NCBI GenBank assembly: GCA_050180895.1
Contig: JBFXDS010000003.1
Coordinates: 434,001 to 498,000, forward strand
Direction of reading: 5' to 3'
Source: JBGPEQ01 sp050180895
GTDB taxonomy: Bacteria; Pseudomonadota; Alphaproteobacteria; Dongiales; Dongiaceae
Length of the DNA stretch: 64,000 bases
Part shown: piece after piece, positions 23,835 through 32,527 of the stretch
Layout of the letters: each line of letters starts with the position of its first letter
How positions within the stretch are numbered: position 1 is the first letter of the stretch
The notes under the pieces: generated by a model
The model's input: the letters and a program-made list of their open reading frames with translations, nothing else
What the model was told of the DNA's origin: nothing
Database searches by the model: none
Translations under genes and position numbers: made by a program

Positions 23835-24261
23835 CTTAGAGCGGAAGCTGGACTGCTTGCGGCTCTCGGGAGTTCCAGCCGCCGCAAGGCCAGCAGTCCC
23901 TCACCCACACGTTAACCGTAAAGAATTTATGATTTGTTAACCCGCGCCCGTCAGTGACCGCGATCACGCTTGCGGTCGGCGCAGTTCATGCCTCAGCCAC
24001 TGCCGTTGGCCACCCCCGTTGTATCAGTCACAATTATCTGGCTTGATCGACCAGTATTCGATCTGGAAGATCCCAGGACGCAAACGTCAGACTCTTGCGT
24101 CGTCCCCAACCGGCCGATCTCGTCCCGGCCGGCTCACGATGAGATCGATAGCCTTGTCGCCCCTCATCCGAGCATGACGGTAGCATGATCGAGGATTCGC
24201 TGATTTTCAATAGCGAGTTTTGTCGGGCCCCCGCCAAGGTTGCGGGACTCGGAAGAAAAGC
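23835..24261. other. Divergent intergenic region between the ABC protein and GH3 genes
   Basis: 427 bp without a gene that I can support. It is flanked by divergent starts and so should hold both promoters. It includes an AT-rich patch at about 23910-23942 with two GTTAAC sites, a small 6-bp stem at 23956-23961/23972-23977, and a stretch around 24035-24070 with repeated GATC and CCAG/CTGG half-sites that could be an operator. None is strong enough to name a regulator. The short open frames here lack family features. Confidence 0.5.
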
Positions 24262-26418
24262 ATGTTAGAGCAAGCCGCTATGGGCCGCATCGAACAACTC
24301 CTGGAGGCCATGACGCTTGAGGAGAAGATCGGCCAATTGAATATGCTGACCGCCGATCTGGCAGTGACCGGCCCCGGCATGCCGGCCGACTACATGGCGG
24401 CGCTGCGCGCAGGACGGCTCGGCAGCATGCTCAATCTCTATGGTGCCGAACTAACTCGCGAGGTCCAGCGCGTGGCGGTCGAGGAGACCCGTCTCGGCAT
24501 TCCCTTGATCTTCGGTTACGACGTCGTCCATGGCCACAGGACGATCTTTCCCATCCCACTGGGCGAAGCGGCTGCATTCGACCCCGATCTCTGGGAACGG
24601 ACGGCGCGGATCGCCGCGTTGGAAGCGGCCGCCGAAGGCCTGACGCTCACCTTCGCGCCGATGCTGGACGTGACCCGTGACCCGCGCTGGGGGCGGATCT
24701 CCGAAAGCGCCGGCGAAGACACCTGGCTCACCTGTCGCCTGGCCGAGGTGAAGGTCCGCGGATTCCAAGGACAGGACTTGACGGCACCGTCCGTTGTCGC
24801 CGCGACGGCCAAGCATCTTGCCGCTTACGGCGCGGTCACGGCCGGCCGCGACTACGCCCAGGTGGAGGTGTCGGAGCGCTCGTTCCACGAGATCTACCTG
24901 CCGCCCTTCCGGGCGGCGACGGACGCCGGCGCCGTCGCCTTGATGCCCGCCTTCACCGACCTCGCCGGCGTGCCAATGACGGCGAACAGGGCTGTGCTGC
25001 GCGATCTCGTCCGGGAAGGTTGGGGGTTCGACGGCGTGATGATCAGCGACTACAACGCGATTGCCGAGTTGGTCCCGCATGGCGTTGCTGCCGATATCGC
25101 GGAGGCCGCCGCACTGGCTCTCAAGGCCGGCGTCGATATCGACATGATGGCCAGCGCTTATACGCAGGGGCTGCCGGTCGCGCTGGAACGTGGCGCGGTG
25201 ACGATGGACGACATCGACGGGGCCGTGAGGCGGGTGCTCATGCTCAAGGCGCGTCTTGGACTGTTCGAGGATCCCTACCGGGAGGACGCGCCGGTCATCG
25301 ACTCGGATCGGCGCGCCGTACACCGGGCGACGGCCCGCGAAGCGGCATGCCGCTCGATTGTCCTCCTCACCAATCGGGACAATCTGCTGCCGATCGTCCG
25401 AGCGCCGCGGCGGATGGCCGTGATCGGCCCGCTCGCCGATGCCCGCGAAGAGATGCTGGGGCCGTGGTCGGGAGCGGGACGTACGGAAGACATGGTCACC
25501 TTCCTGGAGGGAGTACGCAAGGCATGGCCGCAGAGCGAGGTCACGCATGCCCCGGGAGTCGGCATCGATGACGAGGATATGAGCGGGATCCCCGCGGCCT
25601 TCGATGTCGCCCGCCATGCGGATATCGTCATCCTCTGCGTCGGCGAGGCCCGCTGGATGAGCGGCGAGGCGGGCTGCCGGGCCCGCCCGGGGCTTCCGGG
25701 CCGCCAGGCGGCGCTGGCAGACGCCGTACTCGATTCCGGCAAGCCCGTCATCGTGCTGTTGGGCTCAGGGCGGCCGCTGACGGTGCCCTGGCTGTTCGAG
25801 CGGGCGGGGGCGGTGCTGGCGACCTGGTATCTCGGCAGCGAAGCCGGGCATGCCGTCGCCGACGTGCTGAGCGGCCGATGGAATCCCACCGGGCGCCTTC
25901 CCGTCTCGTGGCCCATCGACGTCGGCCAGATCCCGGTCTTCTATGCCCGGCTGCCGACGGGACGACCGTTCAATGCGCAGTTTCGCTATTCGAGCAAGTA
26001 TCTGGACATGCCGAACGAGCCGTTGTTCCCGTTCGGCCATGGTCTGTCCTATACGCGCTTCGCGCTCCACAACTTGCGCACCAGCCGAGCCGACCTGCGC
26101 AACGGCGAGAGCCTGACGGTCGAGGTTGATGTCTCCAACGAAGGGGCGGTCGCCGGCGAAGAGACCGTCCTGCTGTTCGTGCGCGACGTCGTGGCCAGCA
26201 TTTCTCGGCCGTTGCTCGAGCTCAGGGGCATGGCAAAGATCGCGTTGGCGGCGGGTGAGCGCGGCACCGTCCGGCTGACAGTAGCGGCCGACGCCTTCGC
26301 CTTCCTCGGCGAGGATCTGACCCCGAGGCTCGAGCCCGGGCTCTTCGAACTGTTCGTTGGGGCGGCCGCGCACCCGGACTCGCTCCTCAAGACCTGTATC
26401 AACCTGCTGCCAGGCTGA
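24262..26418 (+). CDS. Glycoside hydrolase family 3 beta-glucosidase (second copy)
   Basis: 718 residues from the ATG at 24262, which follows a GGAAG ribosome site; an upstream in-frame start would only add a 14-residue tail. It has the same domain order as the GH3 at 16834-19032 and is clearly its paralogue. The nucleophile is Asp263 in GVMISDYNAI; GEARWMSGEAGCR carries the likely acid/base Glu; a C-terminal fibronectin-III-like domain starts near residue 625. No signal peptide is seen. It is transcribed away from the ABC-GH144-GH13-GH3 operon. The two copies differ around the substrate loops (Asn271 region and ADMMASAYTQG versus LNGEAYSRG), which may mean different chain lengths or linkages. 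274 bp follow before the sulfatase. Confidence 0.92.
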   Translation: MLEQAAMGRIEQLLEAMTLEEKIGQLNMLTADLAVTGPGMPADYMAALRAGRLGSMLNLYGAELTREVQRVAVEETRLGIPLIFGYDVVHGHRTIFPIPLGEAAAFDPDLWERTARIAALEAAAEGLTLTFAPMLDVTRDPRWGRISESAGEDTWLTCRLAEVKVRGFQGQDLTAPSVVAATAKHLAAYGAVTAGRDYAQVEVSERSFHEIYLPPFRAATDAGAVALMPAFTDLAGVPMTANRAVLRDLVREGWGFDGVMISDYNAIAELVPHGVAADIAEAAALALKAGVDIDMMASAYTQGLPVALERGAVTMDDIDGAVRRVLMLKARLGLFEDPYREDAPVIDSDRRAVHRATAREAACRSIVLLTNRDNLLPIVRAPRRMAVIGPLADAREEMLGPWSGAGRTEDMVTFLEGVRKAWPQSEVTHAPGVGIDDEDMSGIPAAFDVARHADIVILCVGEARWMSGEAGCRARPGLPGRQAALADAVLDSGKPVIVLLGSGRPLTVPWLFERAGAVLATWYLGSEAGHAVADVLSGRWNPTGRLPVSWPIDVGQIPVFYARLPTGRPFNAQFRYSSKYLDMPNEPLFPFGHGLSYTRFALHNLRTSRADLRNGESLTVEVDVSNEGAVAGEETVLLFVRDVVASISRPLLELRGMAKIALAAGERGTVRLTVAADAFAFLGEDLTPRLEPGLFELFVGAAAHPDSLLKTCINLLPG

Positions 26419-26692
26419 CCGCTTCTGAAAGCGATCACGTTTTTCGCCGGATTGTTTCACGCGAAGCAGCCTGTCGCGTTTGGGACATGCAATGCCGGAT
26501 AATTCCCGGCTGATGGTGTATTTTTGTCTTAGGTGCGACATATCGCCGCGAACTTGGTCCCGCTGTGTTAATCTTGTGGTAACCACGTTTGTCGGATATT
26601 CCGCCGGGGTTCGGACGGTGCACGAGTGATCGGACCGTTTGATGGGCTCTGCGGATATGTCCGCTCACTCGGAATAGGAAACAGCAAAGTAG

Positions 26693-28153
26693 ATGCAGGC
26701 ATCGTGGGTTCGGGCCGCGTATTTCGGCCTCGTCGTAGCGTGTGGAGTTGGATTTTGGGGAGAGATCGCGACAGCCGCGGCAGATGACGACCGCCCCAAC
26801 ATCATATTGATCCTCTCGGACGATGAGGATATCCGGATCCACAAATACATGCCGAAGACGAAGGCCCTCATCGAGGATCAGGGCATATCCTTCGACAACT
26901 ACTTTGTGACCTACTCCTTCTGTTGCCCGTCGCGGGCAACGATCCTGCGCGGGCAGTACTCGCACAACCACCGCATCCAGGGAAATGTCCTGCCGAGCGG
27001 GGGCGCGCACAAGTTTCGCATTCTCGGCCACGATCAATCGACGGTCGCGACCTGGCTGCAGGCAGCCGGCTACCATACCGGTCTCTTCGGCAAATATATG
27101 AACGAGTATGAGCCGGAGGAGCAGACCTATATTCCGCCGGGCTGGGACGAATGGTACGCCGCCGGCCACGACTACTACGACTACGTGCTGAACGAGAACG
27201 GCCGGCATGTCTCCTACGGCCATGGGCCGGAAGACTATCTGACCGACGTTATCTCGCGGCACACGGTCGCGGCGCTCCGGCGCGTCGCCAAGGCCGGCAA
27301 GCCGTTCTTCTTCTATGTCGCGCCCTATGCGCCGCATGGGCCGGCGACGGCGGCGCCGCGCCATGCGCATCTGTTCACCGATACCCCTTATCCCCGGCCC
27401 CGCTCGTTCGACGAGGCCGATGTCAGCGACAAGCCGTCGCTCATTCGCGATCTGCCCAGGCTCGATGCGGAAAAGATTGCGTGGATCCAGGGCCAGTATC
27501 GCGCCCGGCTGCGATCGCTGCAGGCGGTGGACGATCTCGTCGAGAATATCGTGGCGACACTCAAGGAGACCGGCGCGCTCGGCAACACTTACATCATCTA
27601 TACCTCCGACAATGGCTGGCATATGGGCGAGCATCGCCAGTGGTTCGGCAAGACGACGGCCTACGAAGAGGACATCCGGGTCCCCTTCGTCATGCGTGGT
27701 CCGGGCGTGCCGAAGGGCGTCAGGCTCGCGCCGTTTGTCCTCAACAACGATCTGGCGCCGACATTTACCGCTCTCGCAGGGGTCATTCCGCCGAGCTTCG
27801 TCGACGGCCGTTCGTTCCTGCCTCTGCTCGACGATCCCAAGCAGCCATGGCGCCAGAGCCTCGCCATCGAGCGGCGGCAGCGCGAGTCCTTCGAGCTGGT
27901 CGGACCTGCCAGCTTCCAGGCCTTGCGCACGGCCGACTGGACCTATGTCGAGTATGCCAACGGCGAACGCGAACTCTATGATCTGCGGGCCGATCCGGAT
28001 CAACTCGCCAATCTCGCGGGGACCGCGGATTCGGCGCTGCTCGGCCATCTGTCCTCTCGGCTCGCTGAACTGGCCAACTGCGCCGGAGTCTATTGCCGCA
28101 ACATCGAGGATGCGCCGCTGATACCGGTCGTGGCCGTGACAGCAAGCCAATAG
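26693..28153 (+). CDS. Secreted type I sulfatase, N-acetylglucosamine-6-sulfatase-like
   Basis: 486 residues with an N-terminal signal peptide (hydrophobic 8-28, likely cut after TAAA), so it is probably periplasmic. It has the sulfatase metal site LILSDDED (about 39-46) and the formylglycine motif CCPSR at 77-81, with Cys77 as the residue to be converted. The family signature usually continues with a Thr-Gly; here it is ILRG, an Arg in place of Thr. NHRIQGNVL, GLFGKY and SDNGWHMGEHRQ follow the GNS/Sulf pattern. It would remove sulfate from a sulfated sugar or related ester. It stands alone on its strand between GH3 and a convergent gene; no formylglycine-generating enzyme is in the window. 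Confidence 0.87.
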   Translation: MQASWVRAAYFGLVVACGVGFWGEIATAAADDDRPNIILILSDDEDIRIHKYMPKTKALIEDQGISFDNYFVTYSFCCPSRATILRGQYSHNHRIQGNVLPSGGAHKFRILGHDQSTVATWLQAAGYHTGLFGKYMNEYEPEEQTYIPPGWDEWYAAGHDYYDYVLNENGRHVSYGHGPEDYLTDVISRHTVAALRRVAKAGKPFFFYVAPYAPHGPATAAPRHAHLFTDTPYPRPRSFDEADVSDKPSLIRDLPRLDAEKIAWIQGQYRARLRSLQAVDDLVENIVATLKETGALGNTYIIYTSDNGWHMGEHRQWFGKTTAYEEDIRVPFVMRGPGVPKGVRLAPFVLNNDLAPTFTALAGVIPPSFVDGRSFLPLLDDPKQPWRQSLAIERRQRESFELVGPASFQALRTADWTYVEYANGERELYDLRADPDQLANLAGTADSALLGHLSSRLAELANCAGVYCRNIEDAPLIPVVAVTASQ

Positions 28154-28205
28154 ACCCGTCCGTTCCGGTCAACGTCTATACCGCCGCGCGGGTCGTCGTC
28201 GAGGT

Positions 28206-29330
28206 CTACACGGCGTCGGCGCCCCACACCTGTCGGGCGACATCGACGATCAGGCGCAGTTTCGCCGTCTCTGCCTCCACGCTGATCTCGTTGCCGTGGA
28301 CGGTGCTGGAGAAGCCGCACTGAGGGCTGATGGCGAGATGCTCCATCGGCACGTAGCGGGCGGCCGAGTCGATCCGGCGCTTGAGGTCGCCGGCGGATTC
28401 GAGTGCGGGCGTCTTGGTGGTGACCAGACCGAGGACGAGCATCTTTCCCTTCGGCAGGTAGCGTAGCGGCGAGAAGTCGCCGGCACGTGGCGTGTCGTAT
28501 TCCAGGAAATAGCCGTCGACAGCGATCTCGGAGAACAGCGGCTCGGCAACAGGATCGTAGCCGCCGTCCGCCACCCAGGCGCTGCGGAAGTTGCCGCGGC
28601 AGAGATGGATGCAGACGGTCATGCCCGGCGGCCGGCCGCGGATCGACTCGTTGATCAGGCGGGCATAGATGTGCGGCAGCTCGTCCGGGTCGTCGCCGCG
28701 ATCGCGCGCGCCCTGCCGCAGCTTGGCATCGCAGAGGTAGGCGAGGTTGGTATCGTCGAGCTGCAGGTAGGTGCACCCGCGGGCCGCAAGATCGGCAATC
28801 TCCTCGCGATAGACCCGGGCGAGGTCGTCAAAGAACTCCTGGATGTCCGGATACGCCTTGCGGTCGATGCTGGCGCGGCCGCCGCGAAAATGGGCCATGG
28901 TCGGGGAGGGGATGCAGAGTTTGGGGACGCGTCCCGTGACCGACTTCAGGAACTCGAAATCGGCGCCGGCGATCGGCCGCGGTCGGCGCAGCTTGCTCGC
29001 AACCTCCAGCCGCGGCGGCGCGAAATCGATCTCCTGGTCGCCGCGGTGGAACTTCGTCGGCATCCCGCCGCGGACGACGATGCCCTCGATCTGCTCGAGA
29101 AAGTCAATGTGGAAATAGGTGCGTCGAAACTCGCCGTCGGTGATGCCCCGCAACCCGATGCGCTCCTGCAACGCGACGGCGTCACGGATGCAGCGATCCT
29201 CGACCTCTCGCAGTGCCGCGGCGGAGATCTCGCCCGCTTGCTTCCTGGTGCGGGCCGCGATCAGTTCCGGCGGCCGCAGCAGGCTGCCGACGTGATCGGC
29301 GCGGAAAGGCGCCCCGCGTGTGTCCGGCAT
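28206..29330 (-). CDS. MetE C-terminal-domain-like zinc methyltransferase
   Basis: 374 residues from the ATG at 29330. It corresponds to only the C-terminal catalytic half of cobalamin-independent methionine synthase, a stand-alone type annotated '5-methyltetrahydropteroyltriglutamate-homocysteine methyltransferase'. Zinc ligands are visible as H242 and C244 (HLC), E277 and C338 (SPQCGF); DGEFRR near residue 65 and YLQLDDTNLAYL near 188 are further family blocks. Such short proteins act on other thiols or methyl donors and need not make methionine. It is divergent from the TRAP genes, with about 190 bp between the two starts. The partners are unknown. Confidence 0.83.
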   Translation of the reverse strand: MPDTRGAPFRADHVGSLLRPPELIAARTRKQAGEISAAALREVEDRCIRDAVALQERIGLRGITDGEFRRTYFHIDFLEQIEGIVVRGGMPTKFHRGDQEIDFAPPRLEVASKLRRPRPIAGADFEFLKSVTGRVPKLCIPSPTMAHFRGGRASIDRKAYPDIQEFFDDLARVYREEIADLAARGCTYLQLDDTNLAYLCDAKLRQGARDRGDDPDELPHIYARLINESIRGRPPGMTVCIHLCRGNFRSAWVADGGYDPVAEPLFSEIAVDGYFLEYDTPRAGDFSPLRYLPKGKMLVLGLVTTKTPALESAGDLKRRIDSAARYVPMEHLAISPQCGFSSTVHGNEISVEAETAKLRLIVDVARQVWGADAV

Positions 29331-29524
29331 GGAAGCCCCCGACAGAAATGGCGCAGACCATGGTCGCACCCGATGCTGAAGCCTGCAAGCGGACCTCATC
29401 CATCGGATAGGCAGCCGTAGGGCGGCAGGTCACCCGATGTGTTGGCGCTGCCGGTCCGCCCGTGTACAGTCGTGCCGGGCGCCCAAGCGCACGGCGACAG
29501 AGCGCGGCGTCCAGGGAGGTCCGC

Positions 29525-30574
29525 ATGAAGATCCGGCGCCGGCGCTTTCTCAATATCGCGGGTGGCGCGCTCGCCGCCCCGTTCCTCTGGCGCGGCGGCA
29601 CGGCGCGCGCCGCCGAAGTGACCCTGAAGATGCATCACCTCTTGCCCCCGATGGCGGCGGGGCCGTCCCGCTTCCTCGCGCCCTGGGCGAAGAAGGTCGA
29701 GGCGGAGTCGGACCAGCGCATCAAGATCGACATCTATCCGTCCATGCAGCTCGGCGGGACTCCGCCGCAGCTGTTCGACCAGGCGCGCGACGGAGTCGTC
29801 GACCTCATCTGGAGTCTGCCCGGCTACACGGCCGGGCGCTTTCCGCGACTCGAGACGTTCGAGCTGCCGTTTGTGGCTGCGCGGCGTGCCATCGTCAATG
29901 CGCAGGCCGTTCAGGAATTCACCGACACCCATCTCGGCGATGAGCTGGCCGAGGTGCACCCGATCTGCGTCTGGGCGCATGATCGCGGTGTGGTTCACTG
30001 CCGCAAGAAGGTGACGAGCCTCGAGGATCTCGCCGGACTCAAGATCCGCTTCCCGACGCGGCTCGCCGGTGAGGCCCTGCAAGCTCTCGGTGCGAGCCCG
30101 ATCGGGATGCCCGTCCCGCAGGTTCCCGAATCCCTGGCGCAGGGCGTGATCGACGGCTGCGTCGTGCCGTGGGAGGTGGTTCCCGGCCTCAAGCTGCAGG
30201 AACTCGTGACCAGCCACACGGAGATCCCGGGCTCGCCGACCTTTTATACCGCCACGTTCTTCCTGGTCATGAACAAGGCCCGCTATGAGGGCTTGCCCGC
30301 CGATCTCAAAGCCGTCATCGACGCCAACTCCGGCCTTGTTGCCGCCCGCATGGCCGGAACGGCCTGGGACGAGGCGGCGATTCCCGGCATGGAGGCGGCC
30401 AAGTCGCGCGGCAACGAAATTGTCACGCTGACCGAGGAGGAAGCAGGGCGCTGGCGCGAGAAGACCAAGCCGGTCTGGGACACATGGCTCGCCGGCACCA
30501 AAGACCGGGGATTTGACGGTGGAAAGCTCCTGGAGGACGCCCAGGCCTTGATCGCCAAGTACGACCAGGCCTAG
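29525..30574 (+). CDS. dctP: TRAP transporter substrate-binding protein (DctP family)
   Basis: 349 residues from the ATG at 29525 behind a GGGAGGT ribosome site. The N-terminus has RRRRFLNIAGG and a hydrophobic stretch ending in ARAAE, a Tat-type signal peptide, so the protein is exported folded to the periplasm. The DctP pattern follows: LKMHHLLPP, AESDQRIKIDIYPSMQLGG, a central GLKIRFPTR block with the Arg that usually binds the ligand carboxylate, MPVPQVPESLAQGVIDG and a C-terminal helix. The ligand is an organic acid by family but is not identifiable. It heads a three-gene TRAP operon. Confidence 0.92.
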   Translation: MKIRRRRFLNIAGGALAAPFLWRGGTARAAEVTLKMHHLLPPMAAGPSRFLAPWAKKVEAESDQRIKIDIYPSMQLGGTPPQLFDQARDGVVDLIWSLPGYTAGRFPRLETFELPFVAARRAIVNAQAVQEFTDTHLGDELAEVHPICVWAHDRGVVHCRKKVTSLEDLAGLKIRFPTRLAGEALQALGASPIGMPVPQVPESLAQGVIDGCVVPWEVVPGLKLQELVTSHTEIPGSPTFYTATFFLVMNKARYEGLPADLKAVIDANSGLVAARMAGTAWDEAAIPGMEAAKSRGNEIVTLTEEEAGRWREKTKPVWDTWLAGTKDRGFDGGKLLEDAQALIAKYDQA

Positions 30575-30583
30575 GGCCGGATC

Positions 30584-31096
30584 GTGACCGAAAACGAGGA
30601 CGCGGCCGGATCCGCAGGGTCCGCCGGCGTCGTCGACCGGGTCAGCTCAGGCTTGGCCGTGGCTGGCGGCGTAATGCTGGTGCTCGTTGCGGCCCTGGTC
30701 ACGGCGAGCGTCCTGCGGCGGTGGCTGACGTCCTATGCGATCCCCGGCGATTTCGAACTGGTGCAGATCGGCGTAGCCGCCGTCGCCTTCTCCTTTCTGC
30801 CGCTCTGCCAGCTACGCCACGGCAACATCTTCGTCGATGTTTTCACCGTCGGGGCCGGGCCGCGGCTCCGGTCCGGGCTCGACGGCGTCTGGTCGCTTGT
30901 CTACGCCGCCGTCGCCTGTTTGATCGCCTGGGGTATGGCCGTCGGCGCCAGCGAGACGATCGCCAGCGGCACGACGAGCATGGTGCTGAGCATATCGTTC
31001 GGTTGGGTCATCGCGGTCTGTGCGGTGCTGGCCGCATGGCTCGCGCTGGTCGCCCTGGTCACGGCCGCGCGAACATTGCGGCGGTCGCGGTCGTGA
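30584..31096 (+). CDS. dctQ: TRAP transporter small permease (DctQ)
   Basis: 170 residues with four hydrophobic segments (about 25-45, 58-78, 100-122 and 137-158), the normal form of the small TRAP membrane subunit. Family features are FELVQIGVAAVAFSFLPLCQL and HGNIFVDVF. It starts with GTG, 9 nt after the dctP stop, and its stop overlaps the dctM start (GTGA), so the membrane subunits are translated together. Its role is to stabilise the Na+-coupled large subunit. Confidence 0.9.
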   Translation: MTENEDAAGSAGSAGVVDRVSSGLAVAGGVMLVLVAALVTASVLRRWLTSYAIPGDFELVQIGVAAVAFSFLPLCQLRHGNIFVDVFTVGAGPRLRSGLDGVWSLVYAAVACLIAWGMAVGASETIASGTTSMVLSISFGWVIAVCAVLAAWLALVALVTAARTLRRSRS

Positions 31097-32412
31097 GCGG
31101 TCCCGCCCTTGCCGGCCTGTCCTTCGCCGCCATGCTTCTGCTCATGGCGTTGCGCATGCCGATCGGCTTGGCGATGTTCGCCTGCGGCAGCGTCGGCTAT
31201 GCCGTCCTTGCCGGCACGGCGCCGCTCCTGAACTACATCAAGTCGACGCCTTACTATCTATTCTCCAACTACACGCTGTCGGTCATCCCGCTGTTCATCC
31301 TCATGGGATGCCTCGCCGAACAGGGCGGTCTCTCGCAATCGCTCTTCCGTGCCGCCCATGCCCTGATCGGCCACCGTCGCGGCGGCATTGCAATGGCGGC
31401 CATCGGCGGCTGCGCGGCGTTCGGCGCCATCTGCGGGTCATCGGTCGCCACCACCGCTGCGATGGGGCGCGCAGCGCTGCCGGAGCTGCGGCGCTATGGC
31501 TATGCCGACAGCCTGGCGACGGGAACGCTCGCGGTCGGGGGCACGCTGGGCATCCTCATTCCGCCGTCGATCATCCTCGTCGTCTATGCGATATCGACCG
31601 AGCAGAACATCGCCAAGCTCTTCATGGCCGCACTGATTCCCGGCCTGATGGCGACGGTGTTCTACATGGCGGCGATCGCCTGGATCGTGCGGCGGGACGC
31701 CTCGGCAGGACCCGCGGGCGTGCGTCTGTCCGTGGCAAGTCGGTGGCAGGCTCTGCTTGGTGCGTGGCCGGCTCTGTTGATCGCCGTCACCGTCGTCGGC
31801 GGGATCTATGGTGGGATCTTCACCCCGACGGAGGGGGCGGGTGTCGGGGTGATGAGCACGTTCTTTGTCGGCGTGGCACTGCGCACCCTCAATTGGTCCC
31901 GGATCAGTACGGCTCTTCTGCAGACCGCGCAGACCTCGGCCATGATTTTTCTCATCCTGCTGGGAGCCGAGATCTACAATGCCTTCCTGGCGTTGTCACA
32001 GCTACCGCTGCTGTTGACGGAGATAGTCGGCCAGCTTGGCCTGTCACCCTATGGCGTGCTTGGCGCCGTGCTCCTATTCTATGTCGTGCTCGGCGGGGTG
32101 ATGGATGAGCTGGCGATGATCCTGCTGACGCTGCCGGTTTTCTTTCCGATCGTGATGGGCCTGGATTTCGGTCTGTCGGGGGAGGAGACGGCGATCTGGT
32201 TCGGCATTCTCGTCCTGATCATCGTCGGCATCGGACTGACGGCGCCGCCGATCGGACTCAATGTCTTCGTCATCCATGGCATCGCCCGGGATGTGCCGCT
32301 CATGGCCATCTATCGTGGCGTTCTCCCGCTTCTCGCCACGGATTTCCTACGCCTCGGCCTGCTTCTCCTGTTTCCGGGCCTGGCCCTGATCACCGTTCGT
32401 CTGCTGACCTGA
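31093..32412 (+). CDS. dctM: TRAP transporter large permease (DctM)
   Basis: From the GTG at 31093, which overlaps the dctQ stop, the product is 439 residues with about 12 membrane segments, the normal DctM size. Longer in-frame starts upstream lie inside dctQ and are not used. Diagnostic stretches are LRMPIGLAMF, YLFSNYTLSVIPLFILMG, GAICGSSVATTAAMG, GTLAVGGTLGILIPPSIILVVY and FTPTEGAGVGV, with TAPPIGLNVFVIHG near the C-terminus. It is the Na+-driven transport channel of the system with DctP and DctQ. Confidence 0.94.
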   Translation: MSGPALAGLSFAAMLLLMALRMPIGLAMFACGSVGYAVLAGTAPLLNYIKSTPYYLFSNYTLSVIPLFILMGCLAEQGGLSQSLFRAAHALIGHRRGGIAMAAIGGCAAFGAICGSSVATTAAMGRAALPELRRYGYADSLATGTLAVGGTLGILIPPSIILVVYAISTEQNIAKLFMAALIPGLMATVFYMAAIAWIVRRDASAGPAGVRLSVASRWQALLGAWPALLIAVTVVGGIYGGIFTPTEGAGVGVMSTFFVGVALRTLNWSRISTALLQTAQTSAMIFLILLGAEIYNAFLALSQLPLLLTEIVGQLGLSPYGVLGAVLLFYVVLGGVMDELAMILLTLPVFFPIVMGLDFGLSGEETAIWFGILVLIIVGIGLTAPPIGLNVFVIHGIARDVPLMAIYRGVLPLLATDFLRLGLLLLFPGLALITVRLLT

Positions 32413-32527
32413 GCGGCGACCACCCGGACATACCCGGGAACTGACGTTGCCGGCGGTGTGTTGATTTCCTTGGAGTCTCCAGCCTTGTGCGCCAGCGGCA
32501 AGGCCGATCTCAACCAAGGGAAGCACC

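Noticed and set aside
23905..23945. CtrA-type site around the two GTTAAC sequences
   Set aside because: The spacing does not fit TTAA-N7-TTAA, and no cell-cycle gene is adjacent.
26576..26586. Palindrome GTGGT-A-ACCAC upstream of the sulfatase
   Set aside because: Only 5-bp arms, with no second copy seen; could occur by chance.
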